Assembly (NCBI RefSeq): GCF_964019385.1 | Contig: NC_088646.1 | Location: 14,277,405-14,341,404, forward strand | Origin: Sycon ciliatum | Lineage: Eukaryota; Porifera; Calcarea; Leucosolenida; Sycettidae | DNA: 64,000 bases | Direction: 5' to 3' | Part shown: piece after piece, positions 37,201 to 49,680 of the stretch | Layout: each line of letters opens with the position of its first letter | Position numbering within the stretch: the stretch's first letter is position 1 | Notes under the pieces: model-generated | Told to the model about the DNA's origin: nothing | The model's database searches: none | Seen by the model: only the letters and a program-made list of their open reading frames with translations | Made by a program: the position numbers and the translations under genes

Positions 37201-40138
37201 AAAGTGAAGATTCACGGGTAAAAAGCCCCAAACTTCTAGATAGGTTCTTTTTCAGCTTTCAGCAGCCCTGGGTGAGTTCTTTAGAGAAATGTGGCTCTTT
37301 TTCATGGTGCTCTTGTCTATGTCCAGCAACACAACGAGATGAGGATGGTCATTGTCATTTTCTGAGCTGCGAACGGGCAGAAAGGTGAGAAAATGTCGGA
37401 TTTTGACCATTTGTGCTGACCTTTCAATTTCAACATACCTCTCTATAACATGACCCAGCTGTAATTTCAGTGGTCGCATTGGTTTGATTTTTGGTTTGCT
37501 TGTAGGGTGCTGGCACCCGCATTCAGTGACCCAGACAATTTGGCACTGCTGTGAATAGTTTAGTCGCAAAGTGAAGATTCACGGGTAAAAAGCCCCAAAC
37601 TTCTAGATAGGTTCTTTTTCAGCTTTCAGCAGCCCTGGGTGAGTTCTTTAGAGAAATGTGGCTCTTTTTCATGGTGCTCTTGTCTATGTCCAGCAACACA
37701 ACGAGATGAGGATGGTCATTGTCATTTTCTGACCTGCGAACGGGCAGAAAGGTGAGAAAATGTCGGATTTTGACCATTTGTGCTGACCTTTCAATTTCAA
37801 CGCACCTCTCTATAACATGACCCAGCTGTAATTTCAGTGGTCGCATTGGTTTGATTTTTGGTTTGCTTGTAGGGCGCTGGCACCCGCATTCAGTGACCCA
37901 GAAAATTTGGCACTGCTGTGAATAGTTTAGTCGCAAAGTGAAGATTCACGGGTAAAAAGCCCCAAACTTCTAGATAGGTTCTTTTTCAGCTTTCAGCAGC
38001 CCTGGGCGAGTTCTTTACAGAAATGTGAGTCTTTTTCATGGTGCTCTTGTCTATGTCCAGCTAACCAACGAGATGAGGATGGTCATTGTCATTTTCTAAG
38101 CTGCGAACGGGCAGAAAGGCGAGAAAATGTCGGATTTTGACCATTTGTGCTGACCTTTCAATTTCAACGTACCTCTCTATAACATGACCCAGCTGTAATT
38201 TCAGTGGTCACATTGGTTTGATTTTTGGTTTGCTTGTAGGGTGATGGCACCCGCATTCAGTGACCCAGAAAATTTGGCACTGCTGTGAATAGTTTAGTCG
38301 CAAAGTGAAGATTCACGGGTAAAAAGCCCCAAACTTCTAGATAGGTTCTTTTTCAGCTTTCAGCAGCCCTGGGAGAGTTCTTTAGAGAAATGTGGCTCTT
38401 TTTCATGGTGCTATTTTCTATGTCCAGCAATACAACGAGATGAGGATGGTCATTGTCATTTTCTGAGATTCGAAAGGGCAGAAAGGTGAGAAAATGTCGG
38501 ATTTTGACCATTTGTGCTGACCTTTCAATTTCAACGTACCTCTCTATAACATGACCCAGCTGTAATTTCAGTGGTCGCATTTGTTTCATTTTTGGTATGC
38601 ATGTAGGGCGCTGGCACCCGCATTCAGTGACCCAGAAAATTTGGCACTGCTGTAAATAGTTTAGTCGCAAAGTGAAGATTCACGGGTAAAAAGCCCCAAA
38701 CTTCTAGATAGGTTCTTTTTCAGCTTTCAGCAGCCCTGGGTGAGTTCTTTAGAGAAATGTGGCTCTTTTTCATGGTGCTATTTTCTATGTCCAGCAACAC
38801 AACGAGATGAGGATGGTCATTGTCATTTTCTGAGATGCGAAAGGGCAGAAAGGTGAGAAAATGTCGGATTTTGACCATTTGTGCTGACCTTTCAATTTCA
38901 ACGTACCTCTCTATAACATGACCCAGCTGTAATTTCAGTGGTCGCATTTGTTTCATTTTTGGTATGCATGTAGGGCGCTGGCACCCGCATTCAGTGACCC
39001 AGAAAATTTGGCACTGCTGTGAATAGTTTAGTCGCAAAGTGAAGATTCACGGGTAAAAAGCACCAAACTTCAAGATAGGTTCTTTTTCAGCTTTCAGCAG
39101 CCCTGGGCGAGTTCTTTAGAGATATGTGAGTCTTTTTCATGGTGCTCTTGTCTATGTCCAGCTAAGCAATGAGGTGAGGATGGTCATTGTCATTTTCTAA
39201 GCTGCGAACGGGCAGAAAGGTGACAAAATGTCGGATTTTGACCATTTGTGCTGACCTTTCAATTTCAACGTACCTCTCTATAACATGACCCAGCTGTAAT
39301 TTCAGTGGTCGCATTTGTTTCATTTTTGGTTTGCTTGTAGGGCGCTGGCACCCGCATTCAGTGACCCAGAAAATTTGGCACTGCTGTGAATAGTTTAGTC
39401 GCAAAGTGAAGATTCACGGGTAAAAAGCCCCAAACTTCTAGATAGGTTCTTTTTCAGCTTTCAGCAGCCCTGGGCGAGTTCTTTAGAGATATGTGAGTCT
39501 TTTTCATGGTGCTCTTGTCTATGTCCAGCTAACCAACGAGATGAGGATGGTCATTGTCATTTTCTAAGCTGCGAACGGGCAGAAAGGTGAGAAAATGTCG
39601 GATTTTGACCATTTGTGCTGACCTTTCAATTTCAACGTACCTCTCTATAACATGACCCAGCTGTAATTTCAGTGGTCGCATTGGTTTGATTATTGGTTTG
39701 CTTGTAGGGCGCTGGCACCCGCATTCAGTGACCCAGAAAATTTGGCACTGCTGTGAATAGTTTAGTCGCAAAGTGAAGATTCACGGGTAAAAAGCCCCAA
39801 ACTTCTAGATAGGTTCTTTTTCAGCTTTCAGCAGCCCTGGGTGAGTTCTTTAGAGAAATGTGGCTCTTTTTCATGGTGCTCTTGTCTATGTCCAGCAACA
39901 CAACGAGATGAGGATGGTCATTGTCATTTTCTGAGCTGCGAACGGGCAGAAAGGTGAGAAAATGTCGGATTTTGACCATTTGTGCTGACCTTTCAATTTC
40001 AACGTACCTCTCTATAACATGACCCAGCTGTAATTTCAGTGGTCGCATATGTTTCATTTTTGGTATGCTTGTGGGGCGCTGGCACCCGCATTCAGTGACC
40101 CAGAAAATTTGGCACTGCTGTGAATAGTTTAGTCGCAA
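34280..40138. repeat. Mixed monomers with short local repeats
   Basis: About 16 monomers. Subfamilies b and c alternate with a variant carrying GAGATGCGAAAGGG and GGTATGCATGTAGG (around 35430, 36885, 38353 and 38720). The stretch from about 35750 to 37200 matches 25110-26570 monomer for monomer at 29 monomers distance. Only satellite sequence is present. Confidence 0.85.
36115..36468. repeat. 354-bp monomer with a 13-bp internal deletion
   Basis: Normal copies read TTTTGACC, then nine bases, then GACCTTTC; here the sequence goes straight from TTTTGACC to TTTC near 36320. One copy of the GACC direct repeat and the spacer between the two copies have been removed, the usual product of slippage or microhomology-mediated repair. 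It is the only sizeable indel among the monomers. Confidence 0.92.
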
Positions 40139-42707
40139 AGTGAAGATTCACGGGTAAAAAGCCCCAAACTTCTAGATAGGTTCTTTTTCAGCTTTCAGCA
40201 GCCCTGGGTGAGTTCTTTAGAGAAATGTGGCTCTTTTTCATGGTGCTCTTGTCTATGTCCAGCAACACAACGAGATGAGGATGGTCATTGTCATTTTCTG
40301 AGCTGCGAACGGGCAGAAAGGTGAGAAAATGTCGGATTTTGACCATTTGTGCTGAACTTTCAATTTCAACGTACCTCTCTATAACATGACCCAGCTGTAA
40401 TTTCAGTGGTCGCATTGGTTTGATTTTTGGTTTGCTTGTAGGGCGCTGGCACCCGCATTCAGAGACCCAGAAAATTTGGCACTGCTGTAAATAGTTTAGT
40501 CGCAAAGTGAAGATTCACGGATAAAAAGCCCCAAACTTCTAGATAGGTTCTTTTTCAGCTTTCAGCAGCCCTGGGCGAGTTCTTTAGAGATATGTGAGTC
40601 TTTTTCATGGTGCTCTTGTCTATGTCCAGCTAACCAACGAGATGAGGATGGTCATTGTCATTTTCTAAGCTGCGAACGGGCAGAAAGGTGAGAAAATGTC
40701 GGATTTTGACCATTTGTGCTGACCTTTCAATTTCAACGTACCTCTCTATAACATGACCCAGCTGTAATTTCAGTGGTCACATTTGTTTCATTTTTGGTTT
40801 GCTTGTAGGGCGCTGGCACCCGCATTTAGTGACCCAGAAAATTTGGCACTGCTGTGAATAGTTTAGTCGCAAAGTGAAGATTCACGGGTAAAAAGCCCCA
40901 AACTTCTAGATAGGTTCTTTTTCAGCTTTCAGCAGCCCTGGGTGAGTTCTTTAGAGAAATGTGGCTCTTTTTCATGGTGCTCTTGTCTATGTCCAGCAAC
41001 ACAACGAGATGAGGATGGTCATTGTCATTTTCTGAGCTGCGAACGGGCAGAAAGGTGAGAAAATGTCGGATTTTGACCATTTGTGCTGACCTTTCAATTT
41101 AAACGTACCTCTCTATAACATGACCCAGCTGTAATTTCAGTGGTCGCATTGGTTTGATTTTTGGTTTGCTTGTAGGGCCCTGGCACCCGCATTCAGTGAC
41201 CCAGGAAATTTGGCACTGCTGTGAATAGTTTAGTTGCAAAGTGAAGACTCACGGGTAAAAAGCCCCAAACTTCTAGATAGGTTCTTTTTCAGCTTTCAGC
41301 AGCCCTGGGCGAGTTCTTTAGAGATATGTGAGTCTCTTTCATGGTGCTCTTGTCTATGTCCAGCTAACCAACGAGATGAGGATGGTCGTTGTCATTTTCT
41401 AAGCTGCGAACGGGCAGAAAGGTGAGAAAATGTCGGATTTTGACCATTTGTGCTGACCTTTCAATTTCAACGTACCTCTCTATAACATGACCCAGCTGTA
41501 ATTTCAGTGGTCGCATTGGTTTGATTTTTGGTTTGCTTGTAGGGCACTGGCACCCGCATTCAGTGACCCAGAAAATTTGGCACTGCTGTGAATAGTTTAG
41601 TCGCAAAGTGAAGATTCACGGGTAAAAAGCCCCAAACTTCTAGATAGGTTCTTTTTCAGCTTTCAGCAGCCCTGGGTGAGTTCTTTAGAGAAATGTGGCT
41701 CTTTTTCATGGTGCTATTTTCTATGTCCAGCTACACAACGAGATGAGGATGGTCATTGTCATTTTCTGAGCTGCGAACGGGCAGAAAGGTGAGAAAATGT
41801 CGGATTTTGACCATTTGTGCTGACCTTTCAATTTCAACGTACCTCTCTATAACATGACCCAGCTGTAATTTCAGTGGTCGCATTGGTTTGATTTTTGGTT
41901 TGCTTGTAGGGCGCTGGCACCCGCATTCAGTGACCCAGAAAATTTGGCACTGCTGTGAATAGTTTAGTCGCAAAGTGAAGATTCACGGGTAAAAAGCCCC
42001 AAACTTCTAGATAGGTTCTTTTTCAGCTTTCAGCAGCCCTGGGTGAGTTCTTTAGAGAAATGTGGCTCTTTTTCATGGTGCTCTTGTCTATGTCCAGCAA
42101 CACAACGAGATGAGGATGGTCATTGTCATTTTCTGAGCTGCGAACGGGCAGAAAGGTGAGAAAATGTCGGATTTTGACCATTTGTGCTGACCTTTCAATT
42201 TCAACGTACCTCTCTATAACATGACCCAGCTGTAATTTCAGTGGTCGCATTGGTTTGATTTTTGGTTTGATGGTAGGGCGCTGGCACCCGCATTCAGTGA
42301 CCCAGAAAATGTGGCACTGCTGTGAATAGTTTAGTTGCAAAGTGAAGATTCACGGGTAAAAAGCCCCAAACTTCTAGATAGGTTCTTTTTCAGCTTTCAG
42401 CAGCCCTGGGCGAGTTCTTTAGAGATATGTGAGTCTTTTTCATGGTGCTCTTGTCTATGTCCTGCTAACCAACGAGATGAGGATGGTCATTGTCATTTTC
42501 TAAGCTGCGAACGGGCAGAAAGGTGAGAAAATGTCGGATTTTGACCATTTGTGCTGACCTTTCAATTTCAACGTACCTCTCTATAACATGACCCAGCTGT
42601 AATTTCAGTGGTCGCATTGGTTTGATTTTTGGTTTGCTTGTAGGGCGCTGGCACCCGCATTCAGTGACCCAGAAAATTTGGCACTGCTGTGAATAGTTTA
42701 GTCGCAA
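40139..42707. repeat. 7-monomer higher-order repeat, block 1 (2569 bp)
   Basis: First of four in-register blocks. The seven monomers are recognised in order by: CTGAACTTTC with CTGTAAATAG and ACGGATAAAAAG; GGTCACATTTG with CATTTAGTG; TTTAAACGTACC with GGGCCCTGG and CCAGGAAATT; GAAGACTCACGG with GAGTCTCTTTC, GGTCGTTGTC and GGGCACTGG; a plain subfamily-a copy; TTTGATGGTAGG with AAAATGTGGC; and a plain subfamily-b copy. Block 1 alone has CAGAGACCC near 40461. Confidence 0.93.
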
Positions 42708-44542
42708 AGTGAAGATTCACGGGTAAAAAGCCCCAAACTTCTAGATAGGTTCTTTTTCAGCTTTCAGCAGCCCTGGGTGAGTTCTTTAGAGAAATGTGGC
42801 TCTTTTTCATGGTGCTCTTGTCTATGTCCAGCAACACAACGAGATGAGGATGGTCATTGTCATTTTCTGAGCTGCGAACGGGCAGAAAGGTGAGAAAATG
42901 TCGGATTTTGACCATTTGTGCTGAACTTTCAATTTCAACGTACCTCTCTATAACATGACCCAGCTGTAATTTCAGTGGTCGCATTGGTTTGATTTTTGGT
43001 TTGCTTGTAGGGCGCTGGCACCCGCATTCAGTGACCCAGAAAATTTGGCACTGCTGTAAATAGTTTAGTCGCAAAGTGAAGATTCACGGATAAAAAGCCC
43101 CAAACTTCTAGATAGGTTCTTTTTCAGCTTTCAGCAGCCCTGGGCGAGTTCTTTAGAGATATGTGAGTCTTTTTCATGGTGCTCTTGTCTATGTCCAGCT
43201 AACCAACGAGATGAGGATGGTCATTGTCATTTTCTAAGCTGCGAACGGGCAGAAAGGTGAGAAAATGTCGGATTTTGACCATTTGTGCTGACCTTTCAAT
43301 TTCAACGTACCTCTCTATAACATGACCCAGCTGTAATTTCAGTGGTCACATTTGTTTCATTTTTGGTTTGCTTGTAGGGCGCTGGCACCCGCATTTAGTG
43401 ACCCAGAAAATTTGGCACTGCTGTGAATAGTTTAGTCGCAAAGTGAAGATTCACGGGTAAAAAGCCCCAAACTTCTAGATAGGTTCTTTTTCAGCTTTCA
43501 GCAGCCCTGGGTGAGTTCTTTAGAGAAATGTGGCTCTTTTTCATGGTGCTCTTGTCTATGTCCAGCAACACAACGAGATGAGGATGGTCATTGTCATTTT
43601 CTGAGCTGCGAACGGGCAGAAAGGTGAGAAAATGTCGGATTTTGACCATTTGTGCTGACCTTTCAATTTAAACGTACCTCTCTATAACATGACCCAGCAG
43701 TAATTTCAGTGGTCGCATTGGTTTGATTTTTGGTTTGCTTGTAGGGCCCTGGCACCCGCATTCAGTGACCCAGGAAATTTGGCACTGCTGTGAATAGTTT
43801 AGTTGCAAAGTGAAGACTCACGGGTAAAAAGCCCCAAACTTCTAGATAGGTTCTTTTTCAGCTTTCAGCAGCCCTGGGCGAGTTCTTTAGAGATATGTGA
43901 GTCTCTTTCATGGTGCTCTTGTCTATGTCCAGCTAACCAACGAGATGAGGATGGTCGTTGTCATTTTCTAAGCTGCGAACGGGCAGAAAGGTGAGAAAAT
44001 GTCGGATTTTGACCATTTGTGCTGACCTTTCAATTTCAACGTACCTCTCTATAACATGACCCAGCTGTAATTTCAGTGGTCGCATTGGTTTGATTTTTGG
44101 TTTGCTTGTAGGGCACTGGCACCCGCATTCAGTGACCCAGAAAATTTGGCACTGCTGTGAATAGTTTAGTCGCAAAGTGAAGATTCACGGGTAAAAAGCC
44201 CCAAACTTCTAGATAGGTTCTTTTTCAGCTTTCAGCAGCCCTGGGTGAGTTCTTTAGAGAAATGTGGCTCTTTTTCATGGTGCTATTTTCTATGTCCAGC
44301 TACACAACGAGATGAGGATGGTCATTGTCATTTTCTGAGCTGCGAACGGGCAGAAAGGTGAGAAAATGTCGGATTTTGACCATTTGTGCTGACCTTTCAA
44401 TTTCAACGTACCTCTCTATAACATGACCCAGCTGTAATTTCAGTGGTCGCATTGGTTTGATTTTTGGTTTGCTTGTAGGGCGCTGGCACCCGCATTCAGT
44501 GACCCAGAAAATTTGGCACTGCTGTGAATAGTTTAGTCGCAA
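42708..44542. repeat. Higher-order repeat, block 2, shortened to 5 monomers (1835 bp)
   Basis: Follows block 1 in register but lacks the last two monomers, the one with TTTGATGGTAGG and the subfamily-b copy after it. The third monomer carries CAGCAG where blocks 1 and 3 have CAGCTG (difference at 43699). Confidence 0.93.
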
Positions 44543-47111
44543 AGTGAAGATTCACGGGTAAAAAGCCCCAAACTTCTAGATAGGTTCTTTTTCAGCTTTC
44601 AGCAGCCCTGGGTGAGTTCTTTAGAGAAATGTGGCTCTTTTTCATGGTGCTCTTGTCTATGTCCAGCAACACAACGAGATGAGGATGGTCATTGTCATTT
44701 TCTGAGCTGCGAACGGGCAGAAAGGTGAGAAAATGTCGGATTTTGACCATTTGTGCTGAACTTTCAATTTCAACGTACCTCTCTATAACATGACCCAGCT
44801 GTAATTTCAGTGGTCGCATTGGTTTGATTTTTGGTTTGCTTGTAGGGCGCTGGCACCCGCATTCAGTGACCCAGAAAATTTGGCACTGCTGTAAATAGTT
44901 TAGTCGCAAAGTGAAGATTCACGGATAAAAAGCCCCAAACTTCTAGATAGGTTCTTTTTCAGCTTTCAGCAGCCCTGGGCGAGTTCTTTAGAGATATGTG
45001 AGTCTTTTTCATGGTGCTCTTGTCTATGTCCAGCTAACCAACGAGATGAGGATGGTCATTGTCATTTTCTAAGCTGCGAACGGGCAGAAAGGTGAGAAAA
45101 TGTCGGATTTTGACCATTTGTGCTGACCTTTCAATTTCAACGTACCTCTCTATAACATGACCCAGCTGTAATTTCAGTGGTCACATTTGTTTCATTTTTG
45201 GTTTGCTTGTAGGGCGCTGGCACCCGCATTTAGTGACCCAGAAAATTTGGCACTGCTGTGAATAGTTTAGTCGCAAAGTGAAGATTCACGGGTAAAAAGC
45301 CCCAAACTTCTAGATAGGTTCTTTTTCAGCTTTCAGCAGCCCTGGGTGAGTTCTTTAGAGAAATGTGGCTCTTTTTCATGGTGCTCTTGTCTATGTCCAG
45401 CAACACAACGAGATGAGGATGGTCATTGTCATTTTCTGAGCTGCGAACGGGCAGAAAGGTGAGAAAATGTCGGATTTTGACCATTTGTGCTGACCTTTCA
45501 ATTTAAACGTACCTCTCTATAACATGACCCAGCTGTAATTTCAGTGGTCGCATTGGTTTGATTTTTGGTTTGCTTGTAGGGCCCTGGCACCCGCATTCAG
45601 TGACCCAGGAAATTTGGCACTGCTGTGAATAGTTTAGTTGCAAAGTGAAGACTCACGGGTAAAAAGCCCCAAACTTCTAGATAGGTTCTTTTTCAGCTTT
45701 CAGCAGCCCTGGGCGAGTTCTTTAGAGATATGTGAGTCTCTTTCATGGTGCTCTTGTCTATGTCCAGCTAACCAACGAGATGAGGATGGTCGTTGTCATT
45801 TTCTAAGCTGCGAACGGGCAGAAAGGTGAGAAAATGTCGGATTTTGACCATTTGTGCTGACCTTTCAATTTCAACGTACCTCTCTATAACATGACCCAGC
45901 TGTAATTTCAGTGGTCGCATTGGTTTGATTTTTGGTTTGCTTGTAGGGCACTGGCACCCGCATTCAGTGACCCAGAAAATTTGGCACTGCTGTGAATAGT
46001 TTAGTCGCAAAGTGAAGATTCACGGGTAAAAAGCCCCAAACTTCTAGATAGGTTCTTTTTCAGCTTTCAGCAGCCCTGGGTGAGTTCTTTAGAGAAATGT
46101 GGCTCTTTTTCATGGTGCTATTTTCTATGTCCAGCTACACAACGAGATGAGGATGGTCATTGTCATTTTCTGAGCTGCGAACGGGCAGAAAGGTGAGAAA
46201 ATGTCGGATTTTGACCATTTGTGCTGACCTTTCAATTTCAACGTACCTCTCTATAACATGACCCAGCTGTAATTTCAGTGGTCGCATTGGTTTGATTTTT
46301 GGTTTGCTTGTAGGGCGCTGGCACCCGCATTCAGTGACCCAGAAAATTTGGCACTGCTGTGAATAGTTTAGTCGCAAAGTGAAGATTCACGGGTAAAAAG
46401 CCCCAAACTTCTAGATAGGTTCTTTTTCAGCTTTCAGCAGCCCTGGTAGAGTTCTTTAGAGAAATGTGGCTCTTTTTCATGGTGCTCTTGTCTATGTCCA
46501 GCAACACAACGAGATGAGGATGGTCATTGTCATTTTCTGAGCTGCGAACGGGCAGAAAGGTGAGAAAATGTCGGATTTTGACCATTTGTGCTGACCTTTC
46601 AATTTCAACGTACCTCTCTATAACATGACCCAGCTGTAATTTCAGTGGTCGCATTGGTTTGATTTTTGGTTTGATGGTAGGGCGCTGGCACCCGCATTCA
46701 GTGACCCAGAAAATGTGGCACTGCTGTGAATAGTTTAGTTGCAAAGTGAAGATTCACGGGTAAAAAGCCCCAAACTTCTAGATAGGTTCTTTTTCAGCTT
46801 TCAGCAGCCCTGGGCGAGTTCTTTAGAGATATGTGAGTCTTTTTCATGGTGCTCTTGTCTATGTCCAGCTAACCAACGAGATGAGGATGGTCATTGTCAT
46901 TTTCTAAGCTGCGAACGGGCAGAAAGGTGAGAAAATGTCGGATTTTGACCATTTGTGCTGACCTTTCAATTTCAACGTACCTCTCTATAACATGACCCAG
47001 CTGTAATTTCAGTGGTCGCATTGGTTTGATTTTTGGTTTGCTTGTAGGGCGCTGGCACCCGCATTCAGTGACCCAGAAAATTTGGCACTGCTGTGAATAG
47101 TTTAGTCGCAA
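44543..47111. repeat. 7-monomer higher-order repeat, block 3 (2569 bp)
   Basis: Complete block with all seven marker monomers. It has the CAGCTG form in the third monomer and a private CCCTGGTAGAG near 46440. Confidence 0.93.
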
Positions 47112-49680
47112 AGTGAAGATTCACGGGTAAAAAGCCCCAAACTTCTAGATAGGTTCTTTTTCAGCTTTCAGCAGCCCTGGGTGAGTTCTTTAGAGAAATG
47201 TGGCTCTTTTTCATGGTGCTCTTGTCTATGTCCAGCAACACAACGAGATGAGGATGGTCATTGTCATTTTCTGAGCTGCGAACGGGCAGAAAGGTGAGAA
47301 AATGTCGGATTTTGACCATTTGTGCTGAACTTTCAATTTCAACGTACCTCTCTATAACATGACCCAGCTGTAATTTCAGTGGTCGCATTGGTTTGATTTT
47401 TGGTTTGCTTGTAGGGCGCTGGCACCCGCATTCAGTGACCCAGAAAATTTGGCACTGCTGTAAATAGTTTAGTCGCAAAGTGAAGATTCACGGATAAAAA
47501 GCCCCAAACTTCTAGATAGGTTCTTTTTCAGCTTTCAGCAGCCCTGGGCGAGTTCTTTAGAGATATGTGAGTCTTTTTCATGGTGCTCTTGTCTATGTCC
47601 AGCTAACCAACGAGATGAGGATGGTCATTGTCATTTTCTAAGCTGCGAACGGGCAGAAAGGTGAGAAAATGTCGGATTTTGACCATTTGTGCTGACCTTT
47701 CAATTTCAACGTACCTCTCTATAACATGACCCAGCTGTAATTTCAGTGGTCACATTTGTTTCATTTTTGGTTTGCTTGTAGGGCGCTGGCACCCGCATTT
47801 AGTGACCCAGAAAATTTGGCACTGCTGTGAATAGTTTAGTCGCAAAGTGAAGATTCACGGGTAAAAAGCCCCAAACTTCTAGATAGGTTCTTTTTCAGCT
47901 TTCAGCAGCCCTGGGTGAGTTCTTTAGAGAAATGTGGCTCTTTTTCATGGTGCTCTTGTCTATGTCCAGCAACACAACGAGATGAGGATGGTCATTGTCA
48001 TTTTCTGAGCTGCGAACGGGCAGAAAGGTGAGAAAATGTCGGATTTTGACCATTTGTGCTGACCTTTCAATTTAAACGTACCTCTCTATAACATGACCCA
48101 GCAGTAATTTCAGTGGTCGCATTGGTTTGATTTTTGGTTTGCTTGTAGGGCCCTGGCACCCGCATTCAGTGACCCAGGAAATTTGGCACTGCTGTGAATA
48201 GTTTAGTTGCAAAGTGAAGACTCACGGGTAAAAAGCCCCAAACTTCTAGATAGGTTCTTTTTCAGCTTTCAGCAGCCCTGGGCGAGTTCTTTAGAGATAT
48301 GTGAGTCTCTTTCATGGTGCTCTTGTCTATGTCCAGCTAACCAACGAGATGAGGATGGTCGTTGTCATTTTCTAAGCTGCGAACGGGCAGAAAGGTGAGA
48401 AAATGTCGGATTTTGACCATTTGTGCTGACCTTTCAATTTCAACGTACCTCTCTATAACATGACCCAGCTGTAATTTCAGTGGTCGCATTGGTTTGATTT
48501 TTGGTTTGCTTGTAGGGCACTGGCACCCGCATTCAGTGACCCAGAAAATTTGGCACTGCTGTGAATAGTTTAGTCGCAAAGTGAAGATTCACGGGTAAAA
48601 AGCCCCAAACTTCTAGATAGGTTCTTTTTCAGCTTTCAGCAGCCCTGGGTGAGTTCTTTAGAGAAATGTGGCTCTTTTTCATGGTGCTATTTTCTATGTC
48701 CAGCTACACAACGAGATGAGGATGGTCATTGTCATTTTCTGAGCTGCGAACGGGCAGAAAGGTGAGAAAATGTCGGATTTTGACCATTTGTGCTGACCTT
48801 TCAATTTCAACGTACCTCTCTATAACATGACCCAGCTGTAATTTCAGTGGTCGCATTGGTTTGATTTTTGGTTTGCTTGTAGGGCGCTGGCACCCGCATT
48901 CAGTGACCCAGAAAATTTGGCACTGCTGTGAATAGTTTAGTCGCAAAGTGAAGATTCACGGGTAAAAAGCCCCAAACTTCTAGATAGGTTCTTTTTCAGC
49001 TTTCAGCAGCCCTGGGTGAGTTCTTTAGAGAAATGTGGCTCTTTTTCATGGTGCTCTTGTCTATGTCCAGCAACACAACGAGATGAGGATGGTCATTGTC
49101 ATTTTCTGAGCTGCGAACGGGCAGAAAGGTGAGAAAATGTCGGATTTTGACCATTTGTGCTGACCTTTCAATTTCAACGTACCTCTCTATAACATGACCC
49201 AGCTGTAATTTCAGTGGTCGCATTGGTTTGATTTTTGGTTTGATGGTAGGGCGCTGGCACCCGCATTCAGTGACCCAGAAAATGTGGCACTGCTGTGAAT
49301 AGTTTAGTTGCAAAGTGAAGATTCACGGGTAAAAAGCCCCAAACTTCTAGATAGGTTCTTTTTCAGCTTTCAGCAGCCCTGGGCGAGTTCTTTAGAGATA
49401 TGTGAGTCTTTTTCATGGTGCTCTTGTCTATGTCCAGCTAACCAACGAGATGAGGATGGTCATTGTCATTTTCTAAGCTGCGAACGGGCAGAAAGGTGAG
49501 AAAATGTCGGATTTTGACCATTTGTGCTGACCTTTCAATTTCAACGTACCTCTCTATAACATGACCCAGCTGTAATTTCAGTGGTCGCATTGGTTTGATT
49601 TTTGGTTTGCTTGTAGGGCGCTGGCACCCGCATTCAGTGACCCAGAAAATTTGGCACTGCTGTGAATAGTTTAGTCGCAA
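47112..49680. repeat. 7-monomer higher-order repeat, block 4 (2569 bp)
   Basis: Complete block with all seven marker monomers. Its third monomer has CAGCAG at 48099-48104, the same variant as block 2 exactly 4404 bp (12 monomers) upstream. Confidence 0.93.

Noticed and set aside
25105-40138. A regular 29-monomer super-repeat, because two long-range matches share the 29-monomer offset
   Set aside because: Monomers between the two matching stretches do not correspond at that offset, so the shared distance looks coincidental.
13724-49499. Plus-strand open frames of 63 or 68 codons (for example 42335-42526 and 14613-14819)
   Set aside because: They appear only where a single base change (GTTGCAAAG, or ATTACCCAG instead of ATGACCCAG) creates a start or removes a stop in the monomer. 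They overlap the minus-strand frame and have no coding signal.
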